A DNA stretch of 64,000 bases from Flavivirga jejuensis (GTDB lineage: Bacteria; Bacteroidota; Bacteroidia; Flavobacteriales; Flavobacteriaceae), in the NCBI RefSeq assembly GCF_030540765.1, contig NZ_JAUOEL010000001.1:1-64000 (forward strand), given 5' to 3'. Position numbers and translations under genes: made by a program. The notes beneath the pieces are model-generated. The model made no database searches and was not told the DNA's origin. It saw only the letters and a list, made by a program, of their open reading frames with translations. How positions within the stretch are numbered: the first letter of the stretch is position 1; each line of letters starts with the position of its first letter. Below are positions 16,549 to 25,204 of this stretch, piece after piece.

Positions 16549-16803
16549 ATGAAGAAAAATAAATGTTATAAGTATTAAAATATGCTTTATTAGGAGATTT
16601 AAAAATCTTTATGTAACTTTGAAATGCTTTAAAAGGATATAAATAAACTTTTAAGGTTTTTTATTAGAAGTTAAAAACATATTATGAAAATCAATTATCC
16701 GAAATCAGTTTTTTAACGTTTTATAACAAAAAGCTTTCTCATAAAAAACAAGATTCTATCTCTAAAATGTGGTTTCGATTGTTTTTATGGCTTACTCGAT
16801 ATG

Positions 16804-16850
16804 GCACTCGTCAAAGACGAAGCGCTAGCGCATACGAGGACTAGCAGGGG
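16804..16850. repeat. 46-bp repeat, copy 2
   Basis: It matches 16180-16225 with one inserted base and one substitution. It is the only feature I can support in the gap 16549-17083. Confidence 0.7.
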
Positions 16851-17083
16851 AGTTAATGTGTTCGTTAAGGGACATAGTTTATACAAGTTAAAGATTAGAC
16901 TTTACACTAAATTAGTTTCTAACCTTATATTTTTTTTATTCATTAAAAATTCCATTTCAGATTAATTATTCAATAGATGAGTAACAAAACGATACCTTAG
17001 CATAAGAGCTGTGATTTTTTAAAAATTAAACCCTTTTTGCTAACATAGGGATGATAAACTCTAAGTATGGATCTTAATTTAAT

Positions 17084-17296
17084 TTAGACTCTAACAATCA
17101 CAAAGCCTCTTCTTGTTTTCTTATAATGGTTTCCATTCCAAAAATAATAGCGCTTTCCTCTAACTTTTACAATTTTGTAATGTCTAGGAGCGGTTTTTAC
17201 AATAGTTACTTTTGCAGGTTTAGTAACGACACGGGTAGCACAAGATGAAAAGCTCATCGTACATAAAGCAAAAAATAAAATAATAAGTAATCTCAT
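17084..17296 (-). CDS. Small hypothetical lipoprotein
   Basis: A 70-residue protein with a lipoprotein signal ending SFSSC (Cys19). The mature part is very basic and rich in Tyr, Lys and Arg ('KIVKVRGKRYYFWNGNHYKK'). Short proteins with a Y-F-W-N-G-N-H-Y pattern are common in Bacteroidetes and proteobacteria as uncharacterised periplasmic proteins. No function can be assigned. It stands alone on the minus strand, 54 bases downstream of the thioesterase gene. Confidence 0.7.
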   Translation of the reverse strand: MRLLIILFFALCTMSFSSCATRVVTKPAKVTIVKTAPRHYKIVKVRGKRYYFWNGNHYKKTRRGFVIVRV

Positions 17297-17350
17297 AGCT
17301 TTTTAAGATTTGATTCTACTATAAGACTCGTAAAAAAGGTAAAAGTTTAA

Positions 17351-17860
17351 TTATTCAAATAGTGCTTTTAATTCCGTAGCCTCATTTGGTTTTATTTTTC
17401 CAGCTAATAATAGGCTTAATTGTTTACGACGCAATGCAGCATCAAAACGTTCTTTTTCTAAATCGGTTTCTGGTAGTACTTCAGGAACTGCAATAGGGCG
17501 TGCAGTTTCATCTACAGCCACAAAGGTGTAAATAGCTTCATTTGCCTTTGTTTTATCACCAGACTCCCTATCTTCTATCCACACATCAATAAAGACCTCC
17601 ATAGAGGTTTTAAAAGCACGAGACACTTTAGCTTCAACCGTTACGACACTTCCTAAAGGAACGGCTCTATTAAAAGCGACATGGTTAACTGATGCAGTTA
17701 CGACAATACGTCTTGAGTGACGTCTGGCAGCAATACTTGCAGCACGATCCATTCTCGCTAGTAACTCGCCACCAAATAAGTTATTTAAGGGGTTGGTTTC
17801 ACCAGGTAAAACCATATCGGTTAGTATGGTTTTCGATTGTTCAGGAGTCTTTGCTTTCAT
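17351..17860 (-). CDS. Acyl-CoA thioesterase, hotdog fold
   Basis: A 169-residue single hotdog-domain protein of the YciA / BACH acyl-CoA hydrolase family, which hydrolyses acyl-CoA to fatty acid and CoA in the cytoplasm. Visible family features are 'NPLNNLFGGELLARMDRAAS' (N19 onwards), the strand 'TASVNHVAFNRAVPLGSVV', and 'ANEAIYTFVAVDE'. Length is normal. It is transcribed alone or together with the small lipoprotein downstream. Substrate chain length cannot be read. Confidence 0.92.
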   Translation of the reverse strand: MKAKTPEQSKTILTDMVLPGETNPLNNLFGGELLARMDRAASIAARRHSRRIVVTASVNHVAFNRAVPLGSVVTVEAKVSRAFKTSMEVFIDVWIEDRESGDKTKANEAIYTFVAVDETARPIAVPEVLPETDLEKERFDAALRRKQLSLLLAGKIKPNEATELKALFE

Positions 17861-18011
17861 TACAAAAAAAATTTAATCTAAAAATTCCCCAACTGCCCTA
17901 TGATTTGCCTAAAGGATAGTCCGTTTTAAGAATTTTTTATTGATTTGGCAAAGGTAAAACGATTCTAGGAGTTATGAAGTACGATTTAAAATATAATTAA
18001 GTTAAGAGAAT

Positions 18012-18947
18012 TTAGTCCAATGCCCTAACAGATAACCAAGCGTCATTGTTATGCGTTTCTTTAATAGTTCTTAGTGCTCGAAGCGCTTCAAACCTATCTT
18101 CATAACTAGCATAAACAACTTCATGTAAACCATATTTATTCACACCAATTTTTCTGGCTTTAAAGCCTTCTGCTTTTAGCTGTGAGATTTTTTTATCACA
18201 GTTTTCTTCAACTCTAAAAGCACCTGCTATTATATGAAAATTACCAGTTTGTTTCGAGACATTTAAATTAATGGCAGGAAACGGGTTTAAATTAAATGTG
18301 GCTTGTTGTATTTTAGTATCTAATTGTTGTGTTGCTTCCTCTTGCGCTAATTGATTATGTTGTTCAATTTGATTTACATAATAATTAGACCCAGCAATAC
18401 CACCAAGTGTTAAGGCAATTAAAGCAACCGCAGCATATTTTAAATACGGCTTGGTTTTGCGCTTTTCGGGAGTTACAGTAATAGGAATTACTTTTTCAAT
18501 GCTTTCAACTTTTTCTTTGTAAACCTCACGAGTTACTTTAGGCGATACAAATTGAGACATGCCAAAAGAATCTGTTAGATAGTTAAGGTGATTTGAAGGT
18601 TCGAATAAAATTTTACCTTCACTATTAAAAACAATGTCTCCAATATTTTTAAAAGTAAGTGTTTCCCCTTGTTCTAAATAAGACTTTAATATACTTACTC
18701 GCTTAGCAATTTTTTTATTGGCAACTTCAAAAGGGATTTTTTCTACATCAGCAATATAATGGGCTAATAAACCATCATTTTTTTGAATTTGCTCATTAAA
18801 AGACACCGTTTTATTAGGTGGATAAAAGGCATTTGTGGTTTCATGAATGGTTGCAGATACACGTTGTGTTAAAAAAGCACCAAACTCAGGAATGGTAACA
18901 CACTCATATCTATATAGTAAATCGCTTATGTAGGTTTCTAATTGCAT
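18012..18947 (-). CDS. HU-like (CCDC81-type) and SPOR domain membrane protein
   Basis: A 311-residue protein. Two HU/CCDC81-type domains fill residues 1 to about 130 ('YISDLLYRYECVTIPEFGAF' opens the first). A single transmembrane segment at about 168-187 ('YLKYAAVALIALTLGG') follows, then a linker and a C-terminal SPOR domain ('NFHIIAGAFRVEENCDKKIS') from about 232. The topology puts the HU-like part in the cytoplasm and the SPOR part in the periplasm. SPOR domains bind denuded septal peptidoglycan, so a division-site role is likely, with the HU part possibly binding DNA or proteins. The architecture is typical of Flavobacteriia. It is divergent from dprA. Confidence 0.88.
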   Translation of the reverse strand: MQLETYISDLLYRYECVTIPEFGAFLTQRVSATIHETTNAFYPPNKTVSFNEQIQKNDGLLAHYIADVEKIPFEVANKKIAKRVSILKSYLEQGETLTFKNIGDIVFNSEGKILFEPSNHLNYLTDSFGMSQFVSPKVTREVYKEKVESIEKVIPITVTPEKRKTKPYLKYAAVALIALTLGGIAGSNYYVNQIEQHNQLAQEEATQQLDTKIQQATFNLNPFPAINLNVSKQTGNFHIIAGAFRVEENCDKKISQLKAEGFKARKIGVNKYGLHEVVYASYEDRFEALRALRTIKETHNNDAWLSVRALD

Positions 18948-19077
18948 AAAAACAAAGTTAGAAAATTATACTTTCAGATAAAAATTAGAGCAAGAATTTA
19001 TTAACAAATTTTTATTTTATTCTAACACCTATTTATTTATAGCTAAATTCGTACATTTTTAAAATCAATTATATAGA

Positions 19078-20181
19078 ATGACCGAAACGGATTTGCTTTA
19101 TGCTTTGGCTTTACAGCACGTATCAAATATTGGTGATATAACAGCTAAACGCCTTATTTCACATTGTGGTACTGCCGAGGCTGTTTTAAAAGAAAAGAAG
19201 CAAAATTTGCTTAAAATTAGTGGTGTTGGGAGTGCTATTTTAGGCGATTTATTTGAAACAGATCATTTAAAGGCTGCTGAAAAAGAAATTGATTTTATAA
19301 AATCGAATACTATTAAAGTGTCTTACTTTAAGGACGATGGTTATCCCGAAAAACTAAAACATTGTATTGATGGTCCTATTTTATTATTTCAATCGGGGGC
19401 TATTAATTTAAAAGAACAACATATTATTAGTATAGTTGGTGCTCGGAAAATAACAACGCATGGTATCGCGTTTTGTGAAGCATTGGTGGAAACCTTAGCA
19501 CCCTATAACCCTATTGTTGTTTCTGGTTTTGCATATGGAACCGACATTACTGCACACAAAGCAGCTATTAAAAACAAGTTACAAACAGTTGGTTGTTTAG
19601 CACACGGATTGAATCAAATTTACCCTAAAGTACATAAAAAGTATATGGTTGATGTGGAGAAAAACGGCGGCTTTTTTACCGATTTTTGGAGCAGTGATAA
19701 GTTTGATAGAAATAATTTTTTAAAACGAAATAGAATTATTGCGGGATTAAGCGAAGCGACCATTGTTATAGAATCTGCAGAAAAAGGAGGAAGTTTAGTT
19801 ACTGCCGATATTGCAAATTCTTATAATAGAGATGTGTTTGCTGTTCCTGGAAGAACAACAGATAGCCAGAGTATTGGGTGTAATAATTTAATAAAATATC
19901 AAAAAGCACATATGCTAACCACGCCTTTAGATGTTCCTTATATTTTAAACTGGGAATTGGAAAAAGATAAAAAACCAGCAATACAAAAACAGTTGTTTGT
20001 TGAATTGAATCCTACAGAAAAAACAATTTATTCGTATCTAAAAGAAAACGAAAAACAACAACTAGACGTGATTGCTATTAATTGCAACATGCCTATTTTT
20101 AAAATAGCAAGTGTATTACTTACTATGGAACTTAAAGGAGTGATTAGACCTTTGCCTGGGAAGTTGTTTGAGATTATTTAA
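19078..20181 (+). CDS. dprA: DNA-processing protein DprA
   Basis: A 367-residue DprA/Smf protein, which loads RecA onto incoming single-stranded DNA during natural transformation. The N-terminal helix-hairpin-helix-like part holds 'LLKISGVGSAIL'. The Rossmann core has 'SIVGARKITTHG' and 'VVSGFAYGTDITAHKAAIKN', the family signature, followed by 'FLKRNRIIAGLSEATIVIES' and 'GSLVTADIANSYNRDVFAVPG'. The last 65 residues form the winged-helix domain. Length is normal. It is followed by a perfect ATTCCTGC palindrome that can serve as terminator. Confidence 0.96.
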   Translation: MTETDLLYALALQHVSNIGDITAKRLISHCGTAEAVLKEKKQNLLKISGVGSAILGDLFETDHLKAAEKEIDFIKSNTIKVSYFKDDGYPEKLKHCIDGPILLFQSGAINLKEQHIISIVGARKITTHGIAFCEALVETLAPYNPIVVSGFAYGTDITAHKAAIKNKLQTVGCLAHGLNQIYPKVHKKYMVDVEKNGGFFTDFWSSDKFDRNNFLKRNRIIAGLSEATIVIESAEKGGSLVTADIANSYNRDVFAVPGRTTDSQSIGCNNLIKYQKAHMLTTPLDVPYILNWELEKDKKPAIQKQLFVELNPTEKTIYSYLKENEKQQLDVIAINCNMPIFKIASVLLTMELKGVIRPLPGKLFEII

Positions 20182-20205
20182 TTCCTGCCTTTGCAGGAAT
20201 TAAAT
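20176..20205. terminator. REP-like perfect hairpin after dprA
   Basis: ATTTAATTCCTGC (20176-20188) and GCAGGAATTAAAT (20193-20205) form a perfect 13-bp stem with a 4-base loop. The core is the same ATTCCTGC...GCAGGAAT palindrome seen at the GIY-YIG element. There is no T run, so a terminator role is uncertain. Confidence 0.6.
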
Positions 20206-20268
20206 AATTGAAATTTATTATTTTCTAATTGAATTTCTGCCTTCAAAAGAATGACAAAAAGTAAATTT

Positions 20269-21237
20269 TTAATACCCAATCTTTTCTCGTACTCTGTTTA
20301 AAACAGAATTGGCTACTACTGTTGCTTTTTCTGCTCCTAAACTTAAGACCTTATCAATCTCTCCGAGGTTATTCATGTAGTAGTTATATTTTTCACGTTC
20401 GGTAGCAAACGTTTCAACAACCAATTCAAATAAAGCTTGTTTTGCATGCCCATAACCATAGCCACCATTTTCATAGTTAGTTTTCATGGTTTCTATTTGT
20501 GCATCATTAGCTAATAAACTATAAATTGAAAAGCAATTACATGTTTTCCAATCTTTAGGGTCTTCAAGTGGTGTACTATCCGTTTGAATAGTCATTATTT
20601 GTTTGCGTAGTTTTTTATCATCTAAAAAGATATTGATGATATTATTTCTACTCTTACTCATTTTTTCACCATCGGTTCCAGGAATGAGCATGGTGTTTTC
20701 TTGTATTTTTCCTTCAGGGAGTACAAATGTGTCACCCACTTTAGCATGAAAACGAGAGGCCACATCACGTGTCATTTCAATATGCTGTAGCTGATCCTTG
20801 CCAACAGGGATAATTTCGGCATCATACAACAAAATGTCGGCAGCCATAAGCATAGGGTAGGTAAATAAACCAGAGTTTACATCTTCTAACCTGTCGGCCT
20901 TATCTTTAAAACTATGCGCTAATGTTAAACGCTGGAAAGGAAAAAAACAGCTTAAATACCAAGATAACTCAGTAACCTGCGGGATATCACTTTGTCTGTA
21001 AAACACTGTTTTTTCTATGTCTAAACCAAAAGCTAGCCAGGTGGCTGCAGTAGAATACGTGTTAGTACGCAACGTTTTAGCATCTTTAATTTGAGTTAAA
21101 GTATGCAGATTTGCGATAAATAAATAAGAATCGTTTTCAGGATTATTAGACATTTCTATTGCTGGCATGATAGCCCCTAATATATTTCCTAAATGCGGTG
21201 TTCCTGTACTTTGTATACCAGTTAGTATTCTTGCCAT
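20269..21237 (-). CDS. trpS: Tryptophanyl-tRNA synthetase
   Basis: A 322-residue class I aminoacyl-tRNA synthetase that charges tRNA-Trp. The HIGH-like motif is in 'GIQSTGTPHLGNILGA' (residues 7-22), and the KMSKS motif is intact in 'DGEKMSKSRNN' near residue 195. 'MAADILLYDAEIIPVGKDQL' is the characteristic central segment. Length is normal for the bacterial enzyme. It appears to be a single gene on the minus strand, convergent with dprA. Confidence 0.97.
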   Translation of the reverse strand: MARILTGIQSTGTPHLGNILGAIMPAIEMSNNPENDSYLFIANLHTLTQIKDAKTLRTNTYSTAATWLAFGLDIEKTVFYRQSDIPQVTELSWYLSCFFPFQRLTLAHSFKDKADRLEDVNSGLFTYPMLMAADILLYDAEIIPVGKDQLQHIEMTRDVASRFHAKVGDTFVLPEGKIQENTMLIPGTDGEKMSKSRNNIINIFLDDKKLRKQIMTIQTDSTPLEDPKDWKTCNCFSIYSLLANDAQIETMKTNYENGGYGYGHAKQALFELVVETFATEREKYNYYMNNLGEIDKVLSLGAEKATVVANSVLNRVREKIGY

Positions 21238-21322
21238 AATTTTATTTAAAGCGCAAATTTAGAGATAAGTTATGCAATAAAAAAAAATGGCACTAGCCTC
21301 TTTGATAAAAAAATAAAAATGG

Positions 21323-21565
21323 TTACTTTTTAAATAAGCCTGCAACAAATAATATGACCGAAGCACCAATAGCACCCGTTAAAATATCGCCTATAATACC
21401 TCCTATAAATGAGATGTTAAGCGTTGCAAATAACCAGTTACCAACAAAGCCTCCAATAATACCAATAACAATGTTTAATAGTAATCCAAAACCACCACCT
21501 TTCATTAGTTTTCCTGCTAACCAGCCTGCAATAGCACCAATTAATAGTGAATAAAGTAAACTCAT
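21323..21565 (-). CDS. GlsB/YeaQ/YmgE family small membrane protein
   Basis: An 80-residue protein with three hydrophobic segments rich in Gly ('AGWLAGKLMKGGGFGLL', 'IGIIGGFVGNWLF', 'ILTGAIGASVILFVAGLF'), the pattern of the transglycosylase-associated / GlsB-YeaQ family. Members are inner-membrane proteins, often stress-induced, with no established biochemical activity. It stands alone. Confidence 0.88.
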   Translation of the reverse strand: MSLLYSLLIGAIAGWLAGKLMKGGGFGLLLNIVIGIIGGFVGNWLFATLNISFIGGIIGDILTGAIGASVILFVAGLFKK

Positions 21566-21631
21566 AATTATATAATTTTAAAATTATTATGTTTTAAAGA
21601 TAATCAATTTATAATAGTATTTTTGATACTT

Positions 21632-22369
21632 ATGAAAGTTATAAAACACATATTTTGGACGTTTTACCGTATCTGGTTTTACATTCTTGTAGGGTTACCA
21701 ATACTTATTCTGTTTCCTGTACTTATAATTTCTATTTCAAAAGAATCATGGTATCCGTTCTTTTTTAAGATTGCCAGATTTTGGGCAAAAATAATTTTAA
21801 TTGGTATGGGGTTCAGGTATCGTATTGAACGAGAACAAACGCCCAGAAAAGATAAGAGCTATATGTTTGTAGCGAACCATACTTCTATGACAGATATTAT
21901 GCTCATGCTGGCTTCTATTAAAAATCCATTCGTATTTGTCGGAAAAAAGGAGCTTACTAAAATTCCGCTTTTTGGTTTCTTTTATAAACGGACTTGTATT
22001 GTGGTTGATAGAAGCTCACCAAAAAGTAGGCAAGCTGTTTTTTTAAGAGCACAGCGCAGATTACAATCTGGTTTAAGCATTTGTATTTTTCCCGAAGGAG
22101 GTGTGCCAGAAGAACACATAAATTTAGATGAATTTAAAAATGGGGCTTTTAGATTGGCAATAAATCATCAAATTCCTATTGTGCCATTAACTTTCGCCGA
22201 TAATAAAAAACGATTTCCGTACATATTTTTTGGTGGTAGCCCAGGAAGAATGCGTGTTAAGATTCATAAATTTTTATCTACAGAAAATTTAACAACAGAT
22301 GATACGAAACCTTTAAATGAAACGACTAGGAATATTATCTTGAAACAATTACAAATTTTTAATAAATAA
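21632..22369 (+). CDS. 1-acyl-sn-glycerol-3-phosphate acyltransferase (PlsC-like)
   Basis: A 245-residue membrane acyltransferase that adds the second acyl chain to lysophosphatidate in phospholipid synthesis. The HX4D catalytic motif is in 'VANHTSMTDIMLM' near residue 88, the FPEGG motif is near 160, and 'PIVPLTF' is near 190. An N-terminal hydrophobic segment anchors it. I chose ATG 21632 over TTG 21623, which falls inside the promoter-like TATTTTTG (21618-21625). A strong terminator follows. Paralogues acting on ornithine or other lipids look alike, so the exact acceptor is not certain. Confidence 0.9.
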   Translation: MKVIKHIFWTFYRIWFYILVGLPILILFPVLIISISKESWYPFFFKIARFWAKIILIGMGFRYRIEREQTPRKDKSYMFVANHTSMTDIMLMLASIKNPFVFVGKKELTKIPLFGFFYKRTCIVVDRSSPKSRQAVFLRAQRRLQSGLSICIFPEGGVPEEHINLDEFKNGAFRLAINHQIPIVPLTFADNKKRFPYIFFGGSPGRMRVKIHKFLSTENLTTDDTKPLNETTRNIILKQLQIFNK

Positions 22370-22400
22370 AAAACTGCTCATGGGGATGAGCAGTTTTTTT
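22369..22400 (+). terminator. Strong intrinsic terminator after the acyltransferase
   Basis: AAAAACTGCTCAT and ATGAGCAGTTTTT form a 13-bp perfect stem around GGGG, with flanking A and T runs, so it could work in both directions. Confidence 0.85.
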
Positions 22401-22401
22401 C

Positions 22402-22436
22402 GATATTGATTTTCCTTAAACTCGAAAATCAATATC
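22402..22436. repeat. Perfect 13-bp hairpin between convergent genes
   Basis: GATATTGATTTTC and GAAAATCAATATC are exact inverse copies separated by 9 bases, lying between the terminator at 22369-22400 and the end of the convergent gene at 22454. Confidence 0.6.
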
Positions 22437-22453
22437 CAGATCTAACCAAAAAC

Positions 22454-24106
22454 CTAGAATTTAATGGCGAATCCAGTATAAACCCCTATAAAGAAAGGTT
22501 TAAAATCGCCAGATGTATTATTAAATGTGTTAATTTGATATTTAAACATAGGCTCTAAATTCAAGTCTATCTTTTTAGATATTTGATAATTTAAACCCAA
22601 TCCCAAATTAGCACTATAACTTACTTTGTTTATATTATTTGCTTTACCTATAAGTGTTTTTTCACCACTATTTGCCTCAGAGAATATTTTATTATTATTT
22701 AAAAAGAATGAGCTAAAGCCACCAATAAAATTAATTCCTAATTTTTTGTCTGAAAGGGCGTATTGAAATTCCAAAGGAATCTCGATATACCCCATATCTT
22801 GATTAATAGAAATGTTATCTGACGATGACAATGATTCAGGAGTGTCATTTGATACGAAACTTTCATCACTAACGAGAACGACTTTTTCTTGAACACTATT
22901 ACTAGTATTGTTGTTGGTTTGAATAGCATCAACATTTTGTAATGTAAGACTACTTGAGGCTTTACCTATAGTTTGAAGAATAACCGCACCGTTAGTGTTA
23001 TATCCCAAATTAACCTTATTAATACCAGAACGGATACTTAGCCTTTTGTTAATAGCATAACTAGTAGAAATACCATAACTCATATTAAGTTCACCACTTT
23101 TAGAATTATTATTGAATTGAGAACCTCCTATTGAAGAACCTTTTCCTAAAGTATTAAAATAAACAGGCGCAGCATTTGGGGCGATACTCCACCTATTTGA
23201 TTCTTTCTCTTTTTCAATAATGTCTTTGGTTTTATCTATGGCTTCTTCTATGCTAAGCTTATTTTCTTCTACTGTATCATTAATTACAGTTTCTGTATTT
23301 TCTTTTCTGATCCCTGTAATTGCAGTATTATTTTTTGAAGTGTTATTTATGATCTTTTTTGCTTTTTCTTTATCAATTAATGATTCTTTATTTTGTTGAA
23401 TAACTTGATTGTTTTTTTCAGAATGAGAAGCAATGGCGGTACCATTTTTCAATGTATTTTGAAGTTTTTCTGGATCTCTTTTTTCTTCAGAATTATCTGT
23501 GATAACAATATTGTTTTTTGATTGATTAATAATGTTATCAGGATCATTTTTTTCTTCAAGACTCTTTGCAACGGCGGTATTACTTTCAGTATTTGATAAT
23601 TTGTTGATTGTATTTTGTTGCCTATTTGCAGAAAGATTAGTACCCTTTTTGCTTTCATCATTGTTTTTTGAAGCAGGTGTTTCTACAATTGATGATTCTT
23701 TTGAAATTATTATTTTCTTAGATAAAGGGTTTGTTTTAATTTGTGGCTCACTATCTAAATTTTCATTTTCATTAGAGCCAGTGTTAGTAACAGCATCTTT
23801 TGTATGATACAAATTATTAGGGTCGTCTTTTTTAAGATCTGAAGATGTTGTGTTTTCAGTATCGGTATTAGTTATTTCATTGGTTGGAGTTGTATTATTA
23901 TTAAAATAAGCACCACCAATAGTTAATAAAAGCAATAATAACGCAGCAACACCAGCATAACGCCACCAAATAGGAATAACACGACGTTTTTTCTTTTCTG
24001 GGTTAAGTTTAGCTTCTATATTTTCCCAAACAGCATCACTAGGAATGGCTTCAAAATCTTTAAAGCTTTCCTGAAACAATCTGTCAATATGTTTTTTATC
24101 ACTCAT
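22454..24106 (-). CDS. Sigma-factor partner protein: one transmembrane segment plus beta-barrel-like C-terminus
   Basis: A 550-residue protein directly downstream of an ECF sigma factor, overlapping it by one base. Residues 1-45 are cytoplasm-like ('LFQESFKDFEAIPSDAVWEN'), as in anti-sigma proteins of Bacteroidetes. One transmembrane segment at about 50-66 follows. Residues 75-300 are a low-complexity Asn/Lys/Glu/Ser linker with degenerate repeats of about 23 residues ('KNNIVITDNSEEKRD', 'KNNTAITGIRKEN'). The last 240 residues show alternating strands ending 'FFIGVYTGFAIKF', like an outer-membrane beta-barrel of the PorT / OMP_b-brl type. A single chain could thus span both membranes. The role as anti-sigma factor is inferred from position. 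Confidence 0.75.
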   Translation of the reverse strand: MSDKKHIDRLFQESFKDFEAIPSDAVWENIEAKLNPEKKKRRVIPIWWRYAGVAALLLLLLTIGGAYFNNNTTPTNEITNTDTENTTSSDLKKDDPNNLYHTKDAVTNTGSNENENLDSEPQIKTNPLSKKIIISKESSIVETPASKNNDESKKGTNLSANRQQNTINKLSNTESNTAVAKSLEEKNDPDNIINQSKNNIVITDNSEEKRDPEKLQNTLKNGTAIASHSEKNNQVIQQNKESLIDKEKAKKIINNTSKNNTAITGIRKENTETVINDTVEENKLSIEEAIDKTKDIIEKEKESNRWSIAPNAAPVYFNTLGKGSSIGGSQFNNNSKSGELNMSYGISTSYAINKRLSIRSGINKVNLGYNTNGAVILQTIGKASSSLTLQNVDAIQTNNNTSNSVQEKVVLVSDESFVSNDTPESLSSSDNISINQDMGYIEIPLEFQYALSDKKLGINFIGGFSSFFLNNNKIFSEANSGEKTLIGKANNINKVSYSANLGLGLNYQISKKIDLNLEPMFKYQINTFNNTSGDFKPFFIGVYTGFAIKF

Positions 24107-24648
24107 TATAATGATTGTAAACTTTGTATTGTCTTATATTTTTCAATAGTTTCCTTCAAACTTTGTCTGGCACGTGCCAAATTAGATTTTGAAGTCCCTA
24201 TATTTATATCTAACATGTCTGCTATATCTTTATGTGAATAACCATCTAATACATATAAGTTAAAAACCAACCTATATCTGTCTGGTAATTCTTGAATAAT
24301 TTGTAAAAGATAATCGATGGATATAGCATCTTCATCGACTTCTAGTTCAACATCTTCAATTACATTTTCATTTATAATATCAAAAACCTTTTCGTTTCTG
24401 TATCGTTGCAATACTGTATTTACAGTAATGCGCTTTAACCAACCTTCAAAAGAACCTTTATTCTTATACTGTTCAATTTTTTTAAAAATTGTTAAAAATG
24501 CGTCTTGCAAATTATCTTCAGCTTCGGCACGATTTCGTGAATACTTTAAGCATACAGAAAATAGTTTACTCGAAAAGAGTTTATATAATTCTCCTTGGGC
24601 TTTCGTATTATCAACTTTACAATTTTCTATGAGTTGGTCTAAACTCAA
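24106..24648 (-). CDS. ECF-type RNA polymerase sigma factor
   Basis: A 180-residue sigma-70 family protein with region 2 ('YSRNRAEAEDNLQDAFLTIF', residues 36-55, the usual core-binding helix) and region 4 ('ELPDRYRLVFNLYVLDGYSHKD' area, ending with the HTH 'HKDIADMLDINIGTSKSNLA'). It redirects RNA polymerase to a small regulon. The downstream overlapping gene is a membrane protein with an anti-sigma-like N-terminus, so the signal is probably sensed at the envelope. Which genes it controls cannot be seen. Confidence 0.93.
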   Translation of the reverse strand: MSLDQLIENCKVDNTKAQGELYKLFSSKLFSVCLKYSRNRAEAEDNLQDAFLTIFKKIEQYKNKGSFEGWLKRITVNTVLQRYRNEKVFDIINENVIEDVELEVDEDAISIDYLLQIIQELPDRYRLVFNLYVLDGYSHKDIADMLDINIGTSKSNLARARQSLKETIEKYKTIQSLQSL

Positions 24649-24680
24649 ACTAAAACATGTATTAAATTAATTCTTAATTT

Positions 24681-25094
24681 TTAGTCAACTACGGGTATTT
24701 CGATAGTTAAATATTGACTTTCCCCATCTGTGTCTTTTCCTTGCCAAAATTTAAAAATATAAGAACCATTGCTTGTAACCGTAAAGTCGAAAGTTGCTTC
24801 TACCAATTCTTCTTGTAGGTTTTCGCAATTGTCTCTTTCAAAGACATAGTTTATTGGAGCAATAGTACGTTCATTATTTTCTTTTAAATAATAAAATTCT
24901 TTAAACGCATGACAGGTTGAGGGTCTAAGGTAAGAAACAGTAACTGGATATGTTTCTCCTAGGGTAAATTCATCAGGAATATCAACACTCTCAACTGGTA
25001 GAATTTCAAGACTGAAATTCTGATCATCATCATCAAGACTACACGAAGATGCAGATAAAACAGCTATTAAACAAAGAACAAAAAACTTTTTCAT
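24681..25094 (-). CDS. Hypothetical lipoprotein
   Basis: A 137-residue protein from ATG 25094; an in-frame ATG at 25106 would put extra residues before the signal. The lipobox is SASSC, followed by SLDDDD, an acidic run that suggests export to the cell surface. The mature part looks like one beta-sandwich domain ('GETYPVTVSYLRPSTCHAFK', 'TVTSNGSYIFKFW') with two internal cysteines, Cys in 'STCHAF' and 'RDNCEN', that might form a disulfide. Family not recognised. It precedes the sigma factor gene by 32 bases on the same strand and may be part of that operon. Confidence 0.75.
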   Translation of the reverse strand: MKKFFVLCLIAVLSASSCSLDDDDQNFSLEILPVESVDIPDEFTLGETYPVTVSYLRPSTCHAFKEFYYLKENNERTIAPINYVFERDNCENLQEELVEATFDFTVTSNGSYIFKFWQGKDTDGESQYLTIEIPVVD

Positions 25095-25174
25095 AGGTAA
25101 ATACATTTTAGGGAGTAATATACATGCTTATTTTATGTAGATGCTTAAGAAATAAAAAGGTTGCGTGTAAAATC

Positions 25175-25203
25175 AAAAAATCCCGAATTAACGGGATTTT
25201 TTA
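25175..25203 (-). terminator. recA terminator
   Basis: On the minus strand the hairpin AATCCCG...CGGGATT with its flanking A and T runs begins two bases after the recA stop codon. Confidence 0.8.
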
Positions 25204-25204
25204 A

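Noticed and set aside
16180-16850. CRISPR array from the two 46-bp repeats
   Set aside because: There are only two copies, about 580 bases apart, with a gene between them and no cas genes.
20206-20268. T-box-like control of trpS
   Set aside because: trpS is on the opposite strand, so this is its 3' side; no T-box pattern is seen upstream of its start at 21237 either.
23532-23807. 91-codon plus-strand frame inside the sigma partner gene
   Set aside because: It is antisense to the low-complexity linker of a well supported gene.
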